64,000 bases of DNA from an uncultured Verrucomicrobiales bacterium (lineage in GTDB: Bacteria > Verrucomicrobiota > Verrucomicrobiia > Verrucomicrobiales > Akkermansiaceae), in NCBI GenBank assembly GCA_937885815.1, contig CALABM010000066.1, positions 1 through 64,000 of the forward strand. The letters are read 5' to 3'. The notes under the pieces were generated by a model. It did not search any database and had not been told where the DNA came from. It saw only the letters and a program-made list of their open reading frames with translations. A program made the position numbers and the translations under genes. Within the stretch, counting starts at the first letter, position 1. Every line of letters starts with the position of its first letter. Positions 1-8,874 of this stretch are shown here, in pieces.

Positions 1-285
1 CTTACCGGCACCCACCAAGGCATTGCGGTTGCGCTCGTGGAGCACCAGCGGCGCCGAGAGGAGGGTGGTCAGTTCGAAGAAGAGGTAGAGGGTGATGAAA
101 TCCGCCGCCAAGGCCGTACCCAGCAGCGCCGGCACCCAGTTCACCTGCTCACCCGCCTGCCACAGGCGCACCCACGAAGCCAGCGGCAACGCAGCCACCA
201 CCACAGCGAGGATTGCCCAGGCTGTAGACACCGCAGCACGACGCGCCGCACGCTTCTGCGGACGCACATGCTTGCGCAGCGTCAT
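1..285 (-). CDS. Proton-conducting antiporter-like membrane protein (NuoL/M/N or MrpD type), 5'-partial at window edge
   Basis: An open frame on the minus strand runs from ATG at 285 to the window edge (95 codons, the N-terminus). It has a basic start (MTLRKHVRPQKRAARR), one hydrophobic helix (about residues 19-40) and a second segment containing DFITLYLFFELTTLLSAPLV. The F-x-E-L-x-x-L pattern after a D-x-x-x-L-Y-x-F stretch is typical of the proton-translocating subunits of complex I and of Mrp antiporters. An AG-rich stretch lies just before the ATG. The subunit cannot be told apart from this fragment, and related hydrogenase-linked antiporter subunits are also possible. It is divergent from pgk. 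Confidence 0.55.
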   Translation of the reverse strand, partial: MTLRKHVRPQKRAARRAAVSTAWAILAVVVAALPLASWVRLWQAGEQVNWVPALLGTALAADFITLYLFFELTTLLSAPLVLHERNRNALVGAGK

Positions 286-402
286 CTCATCATCTCTCTT
301 CTTACGGTATTTGCCACCCATATTATTCAACAACTTTACCACAGGAATCCGCTTTGGCAAGCTAATTTGGGCGATTTTTCACAACATTGTGCGCATTTAG
401 CC

Positions 403-430
403 TTGAAAATCGGGGATTTTACGTTAAAAT
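403..430 (+). promoter_or_regulatory. Candidate sigma70-type promoter of pgk
   Basis: TTGAAA (403-408), 16 bp spacer, TAAAAT (425-430), lying 69 nt before the pgk ATG. The region 286-499 between the divergent genes holds nothing else that I recognise. Confidence 0.5.
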
Positions 431-499
431 ACGCCGCACGAATTATTGCAGTACGCAATTTTCATTCCAAAACCTTCAACCACATAACTAATAGTAACT

Positions 500-1699
500 A
501 TGGCTAAACTCACTGTACGTGACCTCGACGTTGCCGGTAAGGAAGTCCTCATGCGCGTGGACTTCAACGTTCCCATGAAGGATGGTGCTATCACGAACGA
601 TGCTCGCATCGTTGCTGCTCTGCCCACCATCAAGTACCTCCTGGAGAAGGGTGCCCGCTTGGTGCTCTGCTCTCACCTGGGCCGCCCCGAGGGTACCGGC
701 TATCAGGCTGAGTTCTCCCTGAAGGCTGCTGCCGAGTGCCTTTCCGGCCATCTGGGCAAGCCCGTTGCATTCGTTCCCGAGACCATCGGTGAGGCTGCCA
801 CTGCCGCCCGTGCCGCTCTGCAGGACGGTGATGTGATGCTGCTGGACAATGTTCGCTTTGACAAGAAGGAGAAGAAGAACGATGCTGAGTTCGCCAAGGC
901 TCTGCTTGGTAACGCCACTCTGTACGTGAACGACGCCTTCGGTTCCGCTCACCGTGCCCACGCCTCCACTGAGGGTGTGACCCACTTCGCTGAGAAGTCC
1001 GCCATGGGCTTCCTCATTGAGCACGAGCTCGAGTACCTTGAGGGTAAGCTTGAGTCTCCCGAGCAGCCCTTCGTTGTTATCATGGGCGGTGCTAAGGTTT
1101 CCGACAAGATTCAGGTGCTCTCCAAGCTCATGGAGAAGAGCCAGACCTTCATCATCGGCGGTGCTATGGCCAACACCTTCCTTGCTGCTCAGGGCAAGAA
1201 CGTGGGTAATTCCAAGATTGAGGCTGATAAGCTTGATCTCGCTAACCAGATTCTGGCAGACGCCGCTGCTAAGGGCGTGAAGTTCATCCTTCCCGCTGAC
1301 ACCCGCTATACCTTCAAGTTCGAAGAGGGTGCCGAGACCTTCTGCACTGCTCCCTGGGCTGAGGGCGGCGAGGTTCCCGAGGGTGGCATGGGCATCGACA
1401 TCGGTGACAAGGCCATCGAGGAAATGTGCTCCATCATCAAGGAGGCCAAGACTGTGCTCTGGAACGGCCCGCTGGGCGTGTTCGAGCTGGACTCCTTCTC
1501 CAAGGGCACCAAGGCCATCGCTGAGTGTCTGGCTGAGAGCGATTGCATCTCCATCGTTGGCGGTGGTGACTCTGTGACCGCTGCTAAGAAGTTCAAGGTA
1601 GCTGACAAGCTCTCCTTCTGCTCCACCGGTGGTGGTGCTTCTCTGGAGCTGCTTGAGGGCAAGATTCTGCCCGGCATCGGCTCCCTGAGCGAGAAGTAA
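500..1699 (+). CDS. pgk: Phosphoglycerate kinase
   Basis: Cytoplasmic glycolytic enzyme that moves the acyl phosphate of 1,3-bisphosphoglycerate to ADP. It has 399 residues, the usual bacterial length. Visible signatures in order: RVDFNVPM near residue 18, SHLGRPEG near 57, DNVRFDKKEKKN near 118, NDAFGSAHRAHAS near 145, GGAKVSDK, GGAMANTFL, WNGPLGVFE near 317 and the nucleotide-binding GGGDSVTAA near 352, then STGGGASLELLEGK at the C-terminus. ATG at 500 places the family N-terminus correctly, and there is no Shine-Dalgarno sequence before it. The gene appears monocistronic: promoter at 403-430 and a strong hairpin after the stop. Codon use favours GCT, GGT and AAG, as expected for a highly expressed gene. 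Confidence 0.98.
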   Translation: MAKLTVRDLDVAGKEVLMRVDFNVPMKDGAITNDARIVAALPTIKYLLEKGARLVLCSHLGRPEGTGYQAEFSLKAAAECLSGHLGKPVAFVPETIGEAATAARAALQDGDVMLLDNVRFDKKEKKNDAEFAKALLGNATLYVNDAFGSAHRAHASTEGVTHFAEKSAMGFLIEHELEYLEGKLESPEQPFVVIMGGAKVSDKIQVLSKLMEKSQTFIIGGAMANTFLAAQGKNVGNSKIEADKLDLANQILADAAAKGVKFILPADTRYTFKFEEGAETFCTAPWAEGGEVPEGGMGIDIGDKAIEEMCSIIKEAKTVLWNGPLGVFELDSFSKGTKAIAECLAESDCISIVGGGDSVTAAKKFKVADKLSFCSTGGGASLELLEGKILPGIGSLSEK

Positions 1700-1726
1700 T
1701 ACTTTTTGCACCAAGCAATTTCAAAA

Positions 1727-1757
1727 AAGGCGGAGCGTGAAAGCGCTCCGCCTTTAG
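1727..1757 (+). terminator. Rho-independent terminator after pgk
   Basis: Perfect 11-bp stem (1727-1737 with 1744-1754), loop TGAAAG, followed by a short T run. The left arm is preceded by an A tract, so it could also work from the other strand. Confidence 0.8.
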
Positions 1758-1872
1758 TCATATCTTGGAAATCAACTTGGGGGGGGCATGACATTTAGCC
1801 ACACTCACAGCAGAGTTTAACACAAGGGGTTGACAAGTGCGATAAAATGTAAGCAGTAATCCACGAGAGCCT

Positions 1873-2799
1873 ATGGCTATTCACACATCCATCAGCAGCA
1901 TTATCGGCGGCACCCCCTTGCTGGAGCCTGTCAATTACAATCGCGAGCATCAGTTGCAGGCACGCCTGCTTGTGAAGCTCGAATACCTGAATCCCACGGG
2001 CTCCGTTAAAGACAGAGCGGCCCTCGCCATTATCAATGATGCAGAGTCCACAGGTAGACTCCGCCCCGGCGGTACAATTATTGAGCCCACCAGCGGTAAT
2101 ACCGGAATTGGCCTAGCCGCCTTGGCCGCCGCTCGCGGTTACCGAGCCATCATGGTAATGCCGGAAAGCATGAGCGTGGAGCGCCGCAACATCCTGAAAG
2201 CTTACGGCGCAGAAATTGTACTTACACCTGCGCCGGAGGGCATGACAGGAGCTGTTCAAAAGGCGGAGGAACTGCGTGAGTCCATTCCGGGGGCCATCGT
2301 GGCAGGACAATTCGAGAATCCGGCTAATGCAGCCGCCCACATCGCGTCAACTGGCCCGGAAATCTGGGCAGATACCGAAGGTGCTGTCAATGCTGTCGTC
2401 ATCGGCATCGGCACAGGTGGCACCATTACCGGCACCGGCAAGTACCTCAAAGAGAAAAATCCTGCGACCCGAATCATTGGCGTAGAGCCGGCGGCATCCC
2501 CCCTGCTGAGCGGAGGAACGCCCGGACCGCATGCCATTCAGGGTATCGGTGCTAATTTCATTCCACCTGTGCTGGATATGGGCGTGTGTGATGAGGTTAT
2601 ACCTGTGGATAATGAGGCGCCCTTCACAGCCGCGAAAGAACTTGCCCAAAAAGACGGCGTACTCGTTGGCATATCCTCCGGCGCTGCATTGTATGCTGCC
2701 ACTCAGGTTGCAAAACGCCCGGAGATGGCAGGTAAGACCATCGTAGTGATTCTGCCCGACAGCGCAGACCGTTATTACTCCACCCCCCTTTTCGGATAA
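1873..2799 (+). CDS. cysK: Cysteine synthase A (O-acetylserine sulfhydrylase)
   Basis: PLP enzyme that makes cysteine from O-acetylserine and sulfide. It has 308 residues, as is usual for CysK. Evidence: GGTPLLEP near residue 12, the PLP lysine K46 in NPTGSVKDRA, the substrate loop TSGNTGIGLA near 75, PESMSVERR, the phosphate-binding GTGGTITGTGKYL near 179, and GISSGAAL near 265. The stop codon overlaps the ATG of thiE (TAATG), so the three genes cysK-thiE-thiM form one translationally coupled unit. A TTGACA at 1830-1835 is a possible -35 element, but no convincing -10 follows at the right distance. Confidence 0.95.
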   Translation: MAIHTSISSIIGGTPLLEPVNYNREHQLQARLLVKLEYLNPTGSVKDRAALAIINDAESTGRLRPGGTIIEPTSGNTGIGLAALAAARGYRAIMVMPESMSVERRNILKAYGAEIVLTPAPEGMTGAVQKAEELRESIPGAIVAGQFENPANAAAHIASTGPEIWADTEGAVNAVVIGIGTGGTITGTGKYLKEKNPATRIIGVEPAASPLLSGGTPGPHAIQGIGANFIPPVLDMGVCDEVIPVDNEAPFTAAKELAQKDGVLVGISSGAALYAATQVAKRPEMAGKTIVVILPDSADRYYSTPLFG

Positions 2800-3413
2800 T
2801 GAACACAGCAAACTATCATCTTTATCTTGTTACGGACGAAATTGAGCGCTGCAAACTCGGCCTCGTAGAAACCGTGAAGCGTGCCGTTGAAGGAGGCGTC
2901 ACCATCGTACAGTACCGCTCTGAAAAGCTTAATCACGAGCAACAGAAAGAGCAAGTCTTACCCCTGCAGGCCTATCTGCGCAGCGTAAGCGTCCCCCTTA
3001 TCATCAATGATAACGTGCAACTGGCTGTGGAGATTGATGCCGATGGCATCCACATCGGCCAGCAAGATATGCCCGTCCCTGAAGCCCGCGCGCTCATTGG
3101 GCCGGATAAGATACTGGGCCTCACCGTCACCACTCCGGAAGAAATGGCGGCAGTGGATACCGCCCTTGTGGATTACTTGGGCTGCGGCCCGGTGTTTCCC
3201 ACTATCACGAAAGACGATGCCCCACCGGCGATGGGCGTTGAAGGTTGGGCCGAACTGGCACGTATGAGCCCCCTGCCCGTGGTGGCCATCGGCGGCCTGA
3301 ACCGTGAACGCACTGCAGCCATTCGTGCAACCGGCCTCGCCGCAGGCGTGGCAGTCGTGTCGTACATCTGCGCTTCCGACAACCCCACACAAGCAGCACA
3401 AGAACTCACATGA
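2799..3413 (+). CDS. thiE: Thiamine-phosphate synthase
   Basis: Couples hydroxymethylpyrimidine diphosphate with thiazole phosphate to make thiamine phosphate. The 204-residue TIM barrel has the family signatures: LYLVTDE at the N-terminus, GVTIVQYRSE near 30, INDNVQLAVEIDADGIHIGQ near 70-90, the GPVFPTITKDDAP loop near 128, VAIGGLNRE near 162 and the phosphate-binding end GVAVVSYI. It overlaps cysK by one base and thiM by four (ATGA). No THI box was seen upstream of cysK or between these genes. Confidence 0.93.
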   Translation: MNTANYHLYLVTDEIERCKLGLVETVKRAVEGGVTIVQYRSEKLNHEQQKEQVLPLQAYLRSVSVPLIINDNVQLAVEIDADGIHIGQQDMPVPEARALIGPDKILGLTVTTPEEMAAVDTALVDYLGCGPVFPTITKDDAPPAMGVEGWAELARMSPLPVVAIGGLNRERTAAIRATGLAAGVAVVSYICASDNPTQAAQELT

Positions 3414-4222
3414 AAAACTTTTCAATTATAGCCGCGGAAGTACTCAGTACACTTCGAGAGCGCCGCCCGCTCATCCTCAGCCTCACAAATAACGTCGTGC
3501 AAAGCATTACGGCAAATATGCTGCTCGCTGTTGGCGGTGTACCCGTCATGCTGACTCACGAACAGGAGATTCGCGAGCTGCTGAACAGCTGCGCGAATGG
3601 TATGCTTGTCAATGTAGGCACACTTTCAGAGCAGCAGGCGCAAACCATGCGCACCGCGGTGAAAGATGCACAGGCGGCGAATATACCATGGGTGCTAGAC
3701 CCCGTAGCCGTGGGGCTTCTGAGTTTCCGTACTTCCGTATGCCGAGAACTACTGCTCACTCCGCCTGCTATGATTCGAGGGAATGCTTCGGAAATCATAG
3801 CTCTTGCAGGCGCCCAAGGTGCTTTGTGCCGAGGAGTGGAAAGCACCGCAGAAAGCGCTGACGCCGTGACAGCTGCTCAGGCGCTTGCTCAGCGAACCGG
3901 CGCTGCCGTTCTCGTTACCGGAGAAACGGACTACGCCACAGATGGCGTCACCACCATCGCCTGCCATAACGGAGACGAAATCATGACTCGCGTTACCGGT
4001 GTTGGCTGCGCTATGGGAGCGCTTTCTGCTGCATGCATAGCATGTGCAGATACCGCGCTTCATGCGGCTGTAGCTACTGCTGCTATTCTGGGAATAGCAG
4101 GAGAAAAAGCAGCAGCGCGAGCTCCGTACCCGGGCACTTTTGCAGCTCTACTACTGGACGAACTTGCTGCATTAAGCCCGGATGATATAACAAAATATGC
4201 CAGACTGGAAAAGATAGCGTAA
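3410..4222 (+). CDS. thiM: Hydroxyethylthiazole kinase
   Basis: Phosphorylates salvaged 4-methyl-5-(2-hydroxyethyl)thiazole, giving the thiazole phosphate used by ThiE. The 270-residue ribokinase-like fold shows SLTNNVVQSITANMLLAVGG near 24-43, NVGTLSEQQ near 63, WVLDPVAVG near 91, RGNASEIIALAG near 122, VTGETDYATDG near 168 and the catalytic TGVGCAMGALSAA near 193 (the GxGC segment carries the catalytic cysteine). It starts inside the thiE stop (ATGA). ThiD, which would make the other substrate, is not in this window. Confidence 0.93.
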   Translation: MKNFSIIAAEVLSTLRERRPLILSLTNNVVQSITANMLLAVGGVPVMLTHEQEIRELLNSCANGMLVNVGTLSEQQAQTMRTAVKDAQAANIPWVLDPVAVGLLSFRTSVCRELLLTPPAMIRGNASEIIALAGAQGALCRGVESTAESADAVTAAQALAQRTGAAVLVTGETDYATDGVTTIACHNGDEIMTRVTGVGCAMGALSAACIACADTALHAAVATAAILGIAGEKAAARAPYPGTFAALLLDELAALSPDDITKYARLEKIA

Positions 4223-4241
4223 TAACTGACGCCTATTTAGC

Positions 4242-4269
4242 TTGACTTAAATATTTTAATTGATAGTAT
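4242..4269 (+). promoter_or_regulatory. Candidate promoter of the DUF1015-serA operon
   Basis: TTGACT (4242-4247), 16 bp AT-rich spacer, TAGTAT (4264-4269), 28 nt before the ATG at 4298. Confidence 0.5.
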
Positions 4270-4297
4270 ATTAGAGAACATCTATCACTCTCACATT

Positions 4298-5539
4298 ATG
4301 GCCACCATACGCCCCTTCGCCGCAGTGCGACCGCCTAAGCAGTACGCCGAGCAGGTTTCCAGCCTGCCGTACGATGTTATGAATCACGATGAAGCCTGCG
4401 CCATGGCCGCAGGGAATCCCTCTTCTTTCCTCCACATCTGCCGTGCTGATATCGATACCAGTGAGGAGCAAATTCATGATACAGTGACTTACGAGAAGAG
4501 CCGTGATAACCTTCAGGACTTCATCCGTAAAGGGTTCCTTCAGCGTGATGACGCCCCGTACTATTACATTTATCGCCAGATGATGTGGGGACGCGTGCAG
4601 ACCGGCATTGTGGGCTGCGCCAGTGTGGATGAATACCTGAATAACACTATTCTCAAACACGAGCTCACCCGCAAAGAAAAGGAACTGGACCGCATCAACC
4701 ACTTTGACACCTGCTCCTGCCAGACAGAACCCGTATTCCTTGCATACCGCAAGCATGAGGGCATATCTGCTGCTATTCGTGAGTGGATAAAGTTCCACAA
4801 ACCGGAATATGAGTTCACTACAGATGATGGTGTCACCCACCTGCTCTGGCCGGTAACGGAACCTGAGGTCATCGAAAGCATTCGCAAGGGCTTCGAAGAA
4901 GTGCCAGCGCTCTACATCGCAGATGGCCACCATCGCACCGCCAGCAGTGCCGCTGTAAGCGCCAAGCGCCGAGAAGCTCACCCTGACTATACAGGTGAAG
5001 AAGAGTTCAATTACCTCATGGCCGTCACCTTCTGTGATGAAGACCTCTTCATTATGGACTACAACCGCGTGGTCATGGATTTGAATGGCATGACTCCAGA
5101 GCAGTTCATCGCAGCTATCTCTGAGAAGTTTACTGTTACCCCCGCCCCTGTCGGCACCCCTTACGCCCCGCGCCATAAGCATGAGTTCGGTATGTGCTTG
5201 GGTGGCACATGGTACAGCATCACCGCAAAAGATGGCAGCTTTGACGCTTCACACCCCATTGAGAGCTTAGATTGCGCCATTCTTCAGGCCAACTTGCTGG
5301 ATCCCGTACTTGGAATCACAGATCCTCGCACAAGTGAGAGAATAGACTTCGTAGGCGGCATCCGCGGCCTTCAGGAGCTGGAGGCTCGCACCGGTTCCGG
5401 CGTGGCCTTCTCACTGTATCCTGTCACAATGGCAGATTTATTCCATGTGGCTGACAGCGGTGAAATCATGCCCCCCAAGTCCACTTGGTTTGAGCCGAAA
5501 CTGCGCTCCGGCCTGTTCCTTCACGAAATCGAACGCTAA
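4298..5539 (+). CDS. DUF1015 family protein, linked to serine biosynthesis
   Basis: 413 residues that match the DUF1015 family from end to end: IRPFAAVRPP at the start, SLPYDVMN near 27, FLHICRADID near 46, and IADGHHRTASSA near 207. The last is the most conserved motif and looks like a catalytic or metal-binding HH centre. The molecular function of the family is unknown. In Bacteroidota and Clostridia, genes of this family are commonly found beside serC/serA, and here it lies 20 bp upstream of serA in one transcription unit. A role in serine metabolism is inferred only from this context. There is no signal peptide, so it is probably cytoplasmic. Confidence 0.88.
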   Translation: MATIRPFAAVRPPKQYAEQVSSLPYDVMNHDEACAMAAGNPSSFLHICRADIDTSEEQIHDTVTYEKSRDNLQDFIRKGFLQRDDAPYYYIYRQMMWGRVQTGIVGCASVDEYLNNTILKHELTRKEKELDRINHFDTCSCQTEPVFLAYRKHEGISAAIREWIKFHKPEYEFTTDDGVTHLLWPVTEPEVIESIRKGFEEVPALYIADGHHRTASSAAVSAKRREAHPDYTGEEEFNYLMAVTFCDEDLFIMDYNRVVMDLNGMTPEQFIAAISEKFTVTPAPVGTPYAPRHKHEFGMCLGGTWYSITAKDGSFDASHPIESLDCAILQANLLDPVLGITDPRTSERIDFVGGIRGLQELEARTGSGVAFSLYPVTMADLFHVADSGEIMPPKSTWFEPKLRSGLFLHEIER

Positions 5540-5559
5540 ACAACCTTACTTATACCATC

Positions 5560-7128
5560 ATGAAAATTCTCATTCCCACTAAGCTGGATAAAGCAGCTGC
5601 CGGTGCTCTGATTGCCGCCGGTTACGAGGTAGTACAAGATGACGCCACTCCCCTTACAGAGCTAGCAGCTGCGCACCCTGATGCTGCCGGTATGATTGTG
5701 CGCTCAGAAAAAGTTACTCCTGCCATTATAGATGCACTGCCCGGGCTTAAATGTGTTATCCGCGCCGGCGCCGGTTATGATAACATTGATTACGTCTATG
5801 CCCGCACCAAGGGGATCGATGTCATGAATACCCCCGGCGCGAACTCCAACGCTGTAGCGGAGGAAGTTATCGCCATGATTCTGGCAGCTTATCGTTACGT
5901 AGTACCGGCAGATGTCACCACACGCGCCGGCGAGTGGAACAAAAAGAAATACATGGGCCGCGAGCTCACCCGTAAGACGGTGGGTATTCTGGGCCTTGGC
6001 AACATCGGCCGTCTTCTCGTCAAACGTCTTCAGGGCTTCGAGTGCACAGTGTTGGGGTATGACCACTTCCTCTCCAAGCAGCGCGCTCTGAACATCGGCG
6101 CAACCCCCTCCACACTTGAAGAAATTTTCTCCACGGCTGATATCATTTCCATTCACGTACCGGGTGGTCCTTCCACAAAGAACATGATTAACGAGCGACT
6201 CATCAGCAGAATGAAAGATGGTGCTATGCTCGTAAACTGTGCTCGTTATGGAGTGGTGGATGAAGATGCTCTCCGCGCGGCTCGTGCAGCGGGCAAGAAC
6301 ATCATGTACTGCACGGATGTACACCCCAAGGATACTGCAGCCCAGCAGCCCAGCGCCGACGTGGCTGATATCCTCTTGCCGCACCTCGGAGCCAATACGA
6401 AGGAGGCTAATAAACTTGCCGCCATGCGCTCAGCTTCCCAGATGGAGGAATACTTTACTAATGGTGACACCTCGTGCGTTATCAATGCCGAGAAGCCCGC
6501 AAACATCAACCCTGCCCACCTTCAGCTTGCAGCCATGCTCGGCAAACTTTGTTACCAGGCAGGTGGAGCCAAGCCCATCCGCAAGATTGAGTGTACCTTC
6601 TACAACAATCTTCGCTCCTATCGCAAGTGGTTCACCCCGTGGATTCTTCAGGGTGCTGTGCCCGGCGCAGAACATGGCCTCATGCCCGCCGCAGCGGAGC
6701 AGAGCATGAGAGAACACGGTATCGTATTCAAAGCCCGCGAGCCTATGGATGACAAGCTCTATGATGATGCCCTTACTCTGGACATCTACATGGAAGAAAA
6801 CGGCGAGCAGATAAAGACCAGCGTACGCGGTATGGTCGTGGATGGGGAGCCGGTAGTCTCCCGCATCAACAACTTTGACCACCTGTACGCCTCCCTTGCA
6901 GGTCACACACTCGTGCTGCGCTATCAGGACCGCCCCGGTGTCATCGCTACTATAAGCCAAATTATCTCGCAAGCCGGCATTAATATCGAAAATATGGTTG
7001 CGCCCCGCGACCACTCCATTGGAGAATCTCTGGCCGTAATCAAAACGGATAAATTGGTCAGCGAAGACATGCTGGAGCTCATTTACCGAGCAATCGCGGC
7101 AAAACAGGCCTTCACCTTGTCCTTATAA
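5560..7128 (+). CDS. serA: D-3-phosphoglycerate dehydrogenase
   Basis: NAD-dependent oxidation of 3-phosphoglycerate, the first step of serine synthesis. At 522 residues it matches the long SerA type with an intervening domain and an ACT domain. Seen: substrate-binding RSEKVTP and RAGAGYDNID (about 50-75), Rossmann motif GLGNIGRLLVKRL near 147, VNCARYGVVDEDAL near 225 (catalytic Arg), and LLPHLGANTKEAN near 272 (catalytic His). The ACT domain begins near 447 (LVLRYQDRPGVIATISQI) and is the usual serine feedback site. A terminator follows, so serA ends the operon with the DUF1015 gene. Confidence 0.96.
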   Translation: MKILIPTKLDKAAAGALIAAGYEVVQDDATPLTELAAAHPDAAGMIVRSEKVTPAIIDALPGLKCVIRAGAGYDNIDYVYARTKGIDVMNTPGANSNAVAEEVIAMILAAYRYVVPADVTTRAGEWNKKKYMGRELTRKTVGILGLGNIGRLLVKRLQGFECTVLGYDHFLSKQRALNIGATPSTLEEIFSTADIISIHVPGGPSTKNMINERLISRMKDGAMLVNCARYGVVDEDALRAARAAGKNIMYCTDVHPKDTAAQQPSADVADILLPHLGANTKEANKLAAMRSASQMEEYFTNGDTSCVINAEKPANINPAHLQLAAMLGKLCYQAGGAKPIRKIECTFYNNLRSYRKWFTPWILQGAVPGAEHGLMPAAAEQSMREHGIVFKAREPMDDKLYDDALTLDIYMEENGEQIKTSVRGMVVDGEPVVSRINNFDHLYASLAGHTLVLRYQDRPGVIATISQIISQAGINIENMVAPRDHSIGESLAVIKTDKLVSEDMLELIYRAIAAKQAFTLSL

Positions 7129-7137
7129 CACACTTAT

Positions 7138-7176
7138 ACAGCCCTCCCTGCACGTACATGCAGAGAGGGCTGTTTC
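7138..7176 (+). terminator. Rho-independent terminator after serA
   Basis: 15-bp stem with one mismatch (7138-7152 with 7159-7173), six-base loop, then TTT. Confidence 0.75.
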
Positions 7177-7228
7177 CCAAGAAAATACCCACCAGCAAAG
7201 AATGATTTTTTTTACCATGAGGCATTTG

Positions 7229-7256
7229 TTGTTTGCATTTTGAAATAAAATATGAT
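7229..7256 (+). promoter_or_regulatory. Candidate promoter of the secreted coiled-coil gene
   Basis: TTGTTT (7229-7234), 16 bp spacer, TATGAT (7251-7256). The gene starts at 7311, leaving a leader of about 50 nt. Confidence 0.4.
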
Positions 7257-7310
7257 AGGATGCAATCATCATCGAGAACTCAGATAATTTCACCACATCT
7301 CACAAGTTTT

Positions 7311-8813
7311 ATGAAATTTAAGTCATTTATCATAGCACTGCTTGCATGCGGCGCATCATATGTGGCGTCGGCTGAAGTCTATAACATCACGCTCTCAAAC
7401 GCTCAACGCTATACACAGTGCCGCATCGTATACAGCACTGATTCAATGACCAAGTTCAGAGGGTTAGACCGCAGCGGCCGAGAAGTTACTCTCGAGGTGC
7501 GCACTTCCAGCATTCTGGTAAAACAGGAAGTACCGGAAGCAACAGCTCCCGCTACTCCTGCTCCTGCACCCGCCACTCCTGTCCCCCCTAGCCCCCCTGA
7601 GCCCGAGACAACTGAAACAGAAGCACCCGCAGCTGAGCCCCAGACGACTGAAGGCGAAACGTCATCTGCAGAAGCTGCACCCTCGGAAGCGACACCGGCA
7701 ACACCTGAGGCGCCTCATGTTGCAGTGGCTGAAGATTCATCTCGTCGCCTGCGCGAAAAGCTTGATCAGGTAAAAGCAGAATATCAAGCTCTTTCCTCCC
7801 CTTCTTCATCACTCACTTCCAATTATAATTCCCGACTTCGCACGCTGGAGCGCGATATGACGGAGCTCCACCGCCAGGCTACTCAGGTATCTGAACTCCA
7901 AGCAAAATATAATACCGTAGTAAGCGGGGATTACACATTCACCATCGTACCCAACGCAGACCGCGACAAATACCAGCGAGATGGCCGTGCTGCATATGAT
8001 GCCATGGTTATTGATGTGCGTGAGTATCGCAACCAGCGCAAGGTGGGCGGTTTGGATAAGTTTGAAATCCTCCGCGACCGTTATCAAGGCATCCCCGAAT
8101 ACCGAGAAGCATATAACTGGTATATGACTACTCTGCGAGATTTGGAACGCCGCTGGGGTAACCTCCTGCGCCGTGAGGAGCAACGCCGTGCGCGTTATAA
8201 TAACGGACGCAAGGAGGAAATGCGCAATCAAGACGAAGCGGCCCTTCGGCGTTTGGCTGCTCAGTTCGAGCAGCAAGGTGAACAGCTCGCACAGGTATGG
8301 TTCAACCCTGATGCTCGTAATCTGGTCATGCTTCGTACGGCCTCCAATAAAGTGCGTGACGCCATACGCCGCAATGAAAACGGACTTCGCGATGAAGCAA
8401 TTGGTACGGTGCCGCAACTTATCAACAACTTCTGGGCGGTCATGGACCAAGCTCGCGATTTGATGATTCGCGGTGATTTTGAAGGGGCCAAGAAGCTGCT
8501 TGATGAGGATGAGAACTACAAGAAGCTGCTTCGCTTAAACACTCAGTTATTCCCCAATGATTATAGGACGCCTCTCCGCAATCAGCGTCAGGCATTGGAG
8601 CGAGAAATTCAGAAACGAACGAATGAACGCCGTTCTCTTCAGAGGCAACTTCAGCAGGCTATCAGCAAACTAGAGCGCTCTTCCTCTGCGGCCGAAGCTC
8701 AGATGGATACCCTCCTCGAGCAGATTCGCAAAGAAAGAGAGCATGATACTGAGACATCAACGGCTGAAATTGAGGAATCCTCACCGCAGCCGGCAAGTGG
8801 TAACGAAGGCTGA
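7311..8813 (+). CDS. Secreted hypothetical protein, Pro/Ala/Thr linker and long coiled coil
   Basis: Not recognised as a named family. ATG at 7311 gives a clear Sec signal peptide (MKFKSFIIALLACGASYVASA, cleavage near residue 21-22). An upstream in-frame ATG at 7233 would bury that signal and lies between the promoter elements. The mature 480 residues begin with a small globular part (about 22-70), then a linker very rich in Pro, Ala, Thr and Glu (about 70-135), then predicted alpha-helix with many Arg, Glu and Gln and heptad-like spacing to the C-terminus. The architecture suggests a periplasmic or envelope structural protein. It heads a run of secreted-protein genes that leads to GH110, but a terminator follows it. 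Confidence 0.8.
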   Translation: MKFKSFIIALLACGASYVASAEVYNITLSNAQRYTQCRIVYSTDSMTKFRGLDRSGREVTLEVRTSSILVKQEVPEATAPATPAPAPATPVPPSPPEPETTETEAPAAEPQTTEGETSSAEAAPSEATPATPEAPHVAVAEDSSRRLREKLDQVKAEYQALSSPSSSLTSNYNSRLRTLERDMTELHRQATQVSELQAKYNTVVSGDYTFTIVPNADRDKYQRDGRAAYDAMVIDVREYRNQRKVGGLDKFEILRDRYQGIPEYREAYNWYMTTLRDLERRWGNLLRREEQRRARYNNGRKEEMRNQDEAALRRLAAQFEQQGEQLAQVWFNPDARNLVMLRTASNKVRDAIRRNENGLRDEAIGTVPQLINNFWAVMDQARDLMIRGDFEGAKKLLDEDENYKKLLRLNTQLFPNDYRTPLRNQRQALEREIQKRTNERRSLQRQLQQAISKLERSSSAAEAQMDTLLEQIRKEREHDTETSTAEIEESSPQPASGNEG

Positions 8814-8831
8814 TTTCCATTCCTGATAAGA

Positions 8832-8870
8832 CCGGGCGAGCCCCTCGCCCGGCCTTGTTGTATCAACAAG
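8832..8870 (+). terminator. Terminator hairpin plus second small hairpin
   Basis: An 8-bp GC-rich stem (8832-8839 with 8845-8852) is followed at once by a 7-bp stem (8854-8860 with 8864-8870). The next gene starts 4 nt later, and its ATG lies in the 10-bp palindrome GTCATATGAC. The second hairpin could therefore affect translation instead. Confidence 0.55.
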
Positions 8871-8874
8871 TCAT

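Noticed and set aside
488..1714. Long antisense reading frame over pgk (408 codons)
   Set aside because: Mirror of a strongly codon-biased gene; the product is low-complexity Leu/Gly/Ser and the plus strand is clearly PGK.
1830..1848. TTGACA with TAAAAT upstream of cysK as a promoter
   Set aside because: Only 7 bp separate the two boxes, so they cannot form one promoter; no better -10 was found.
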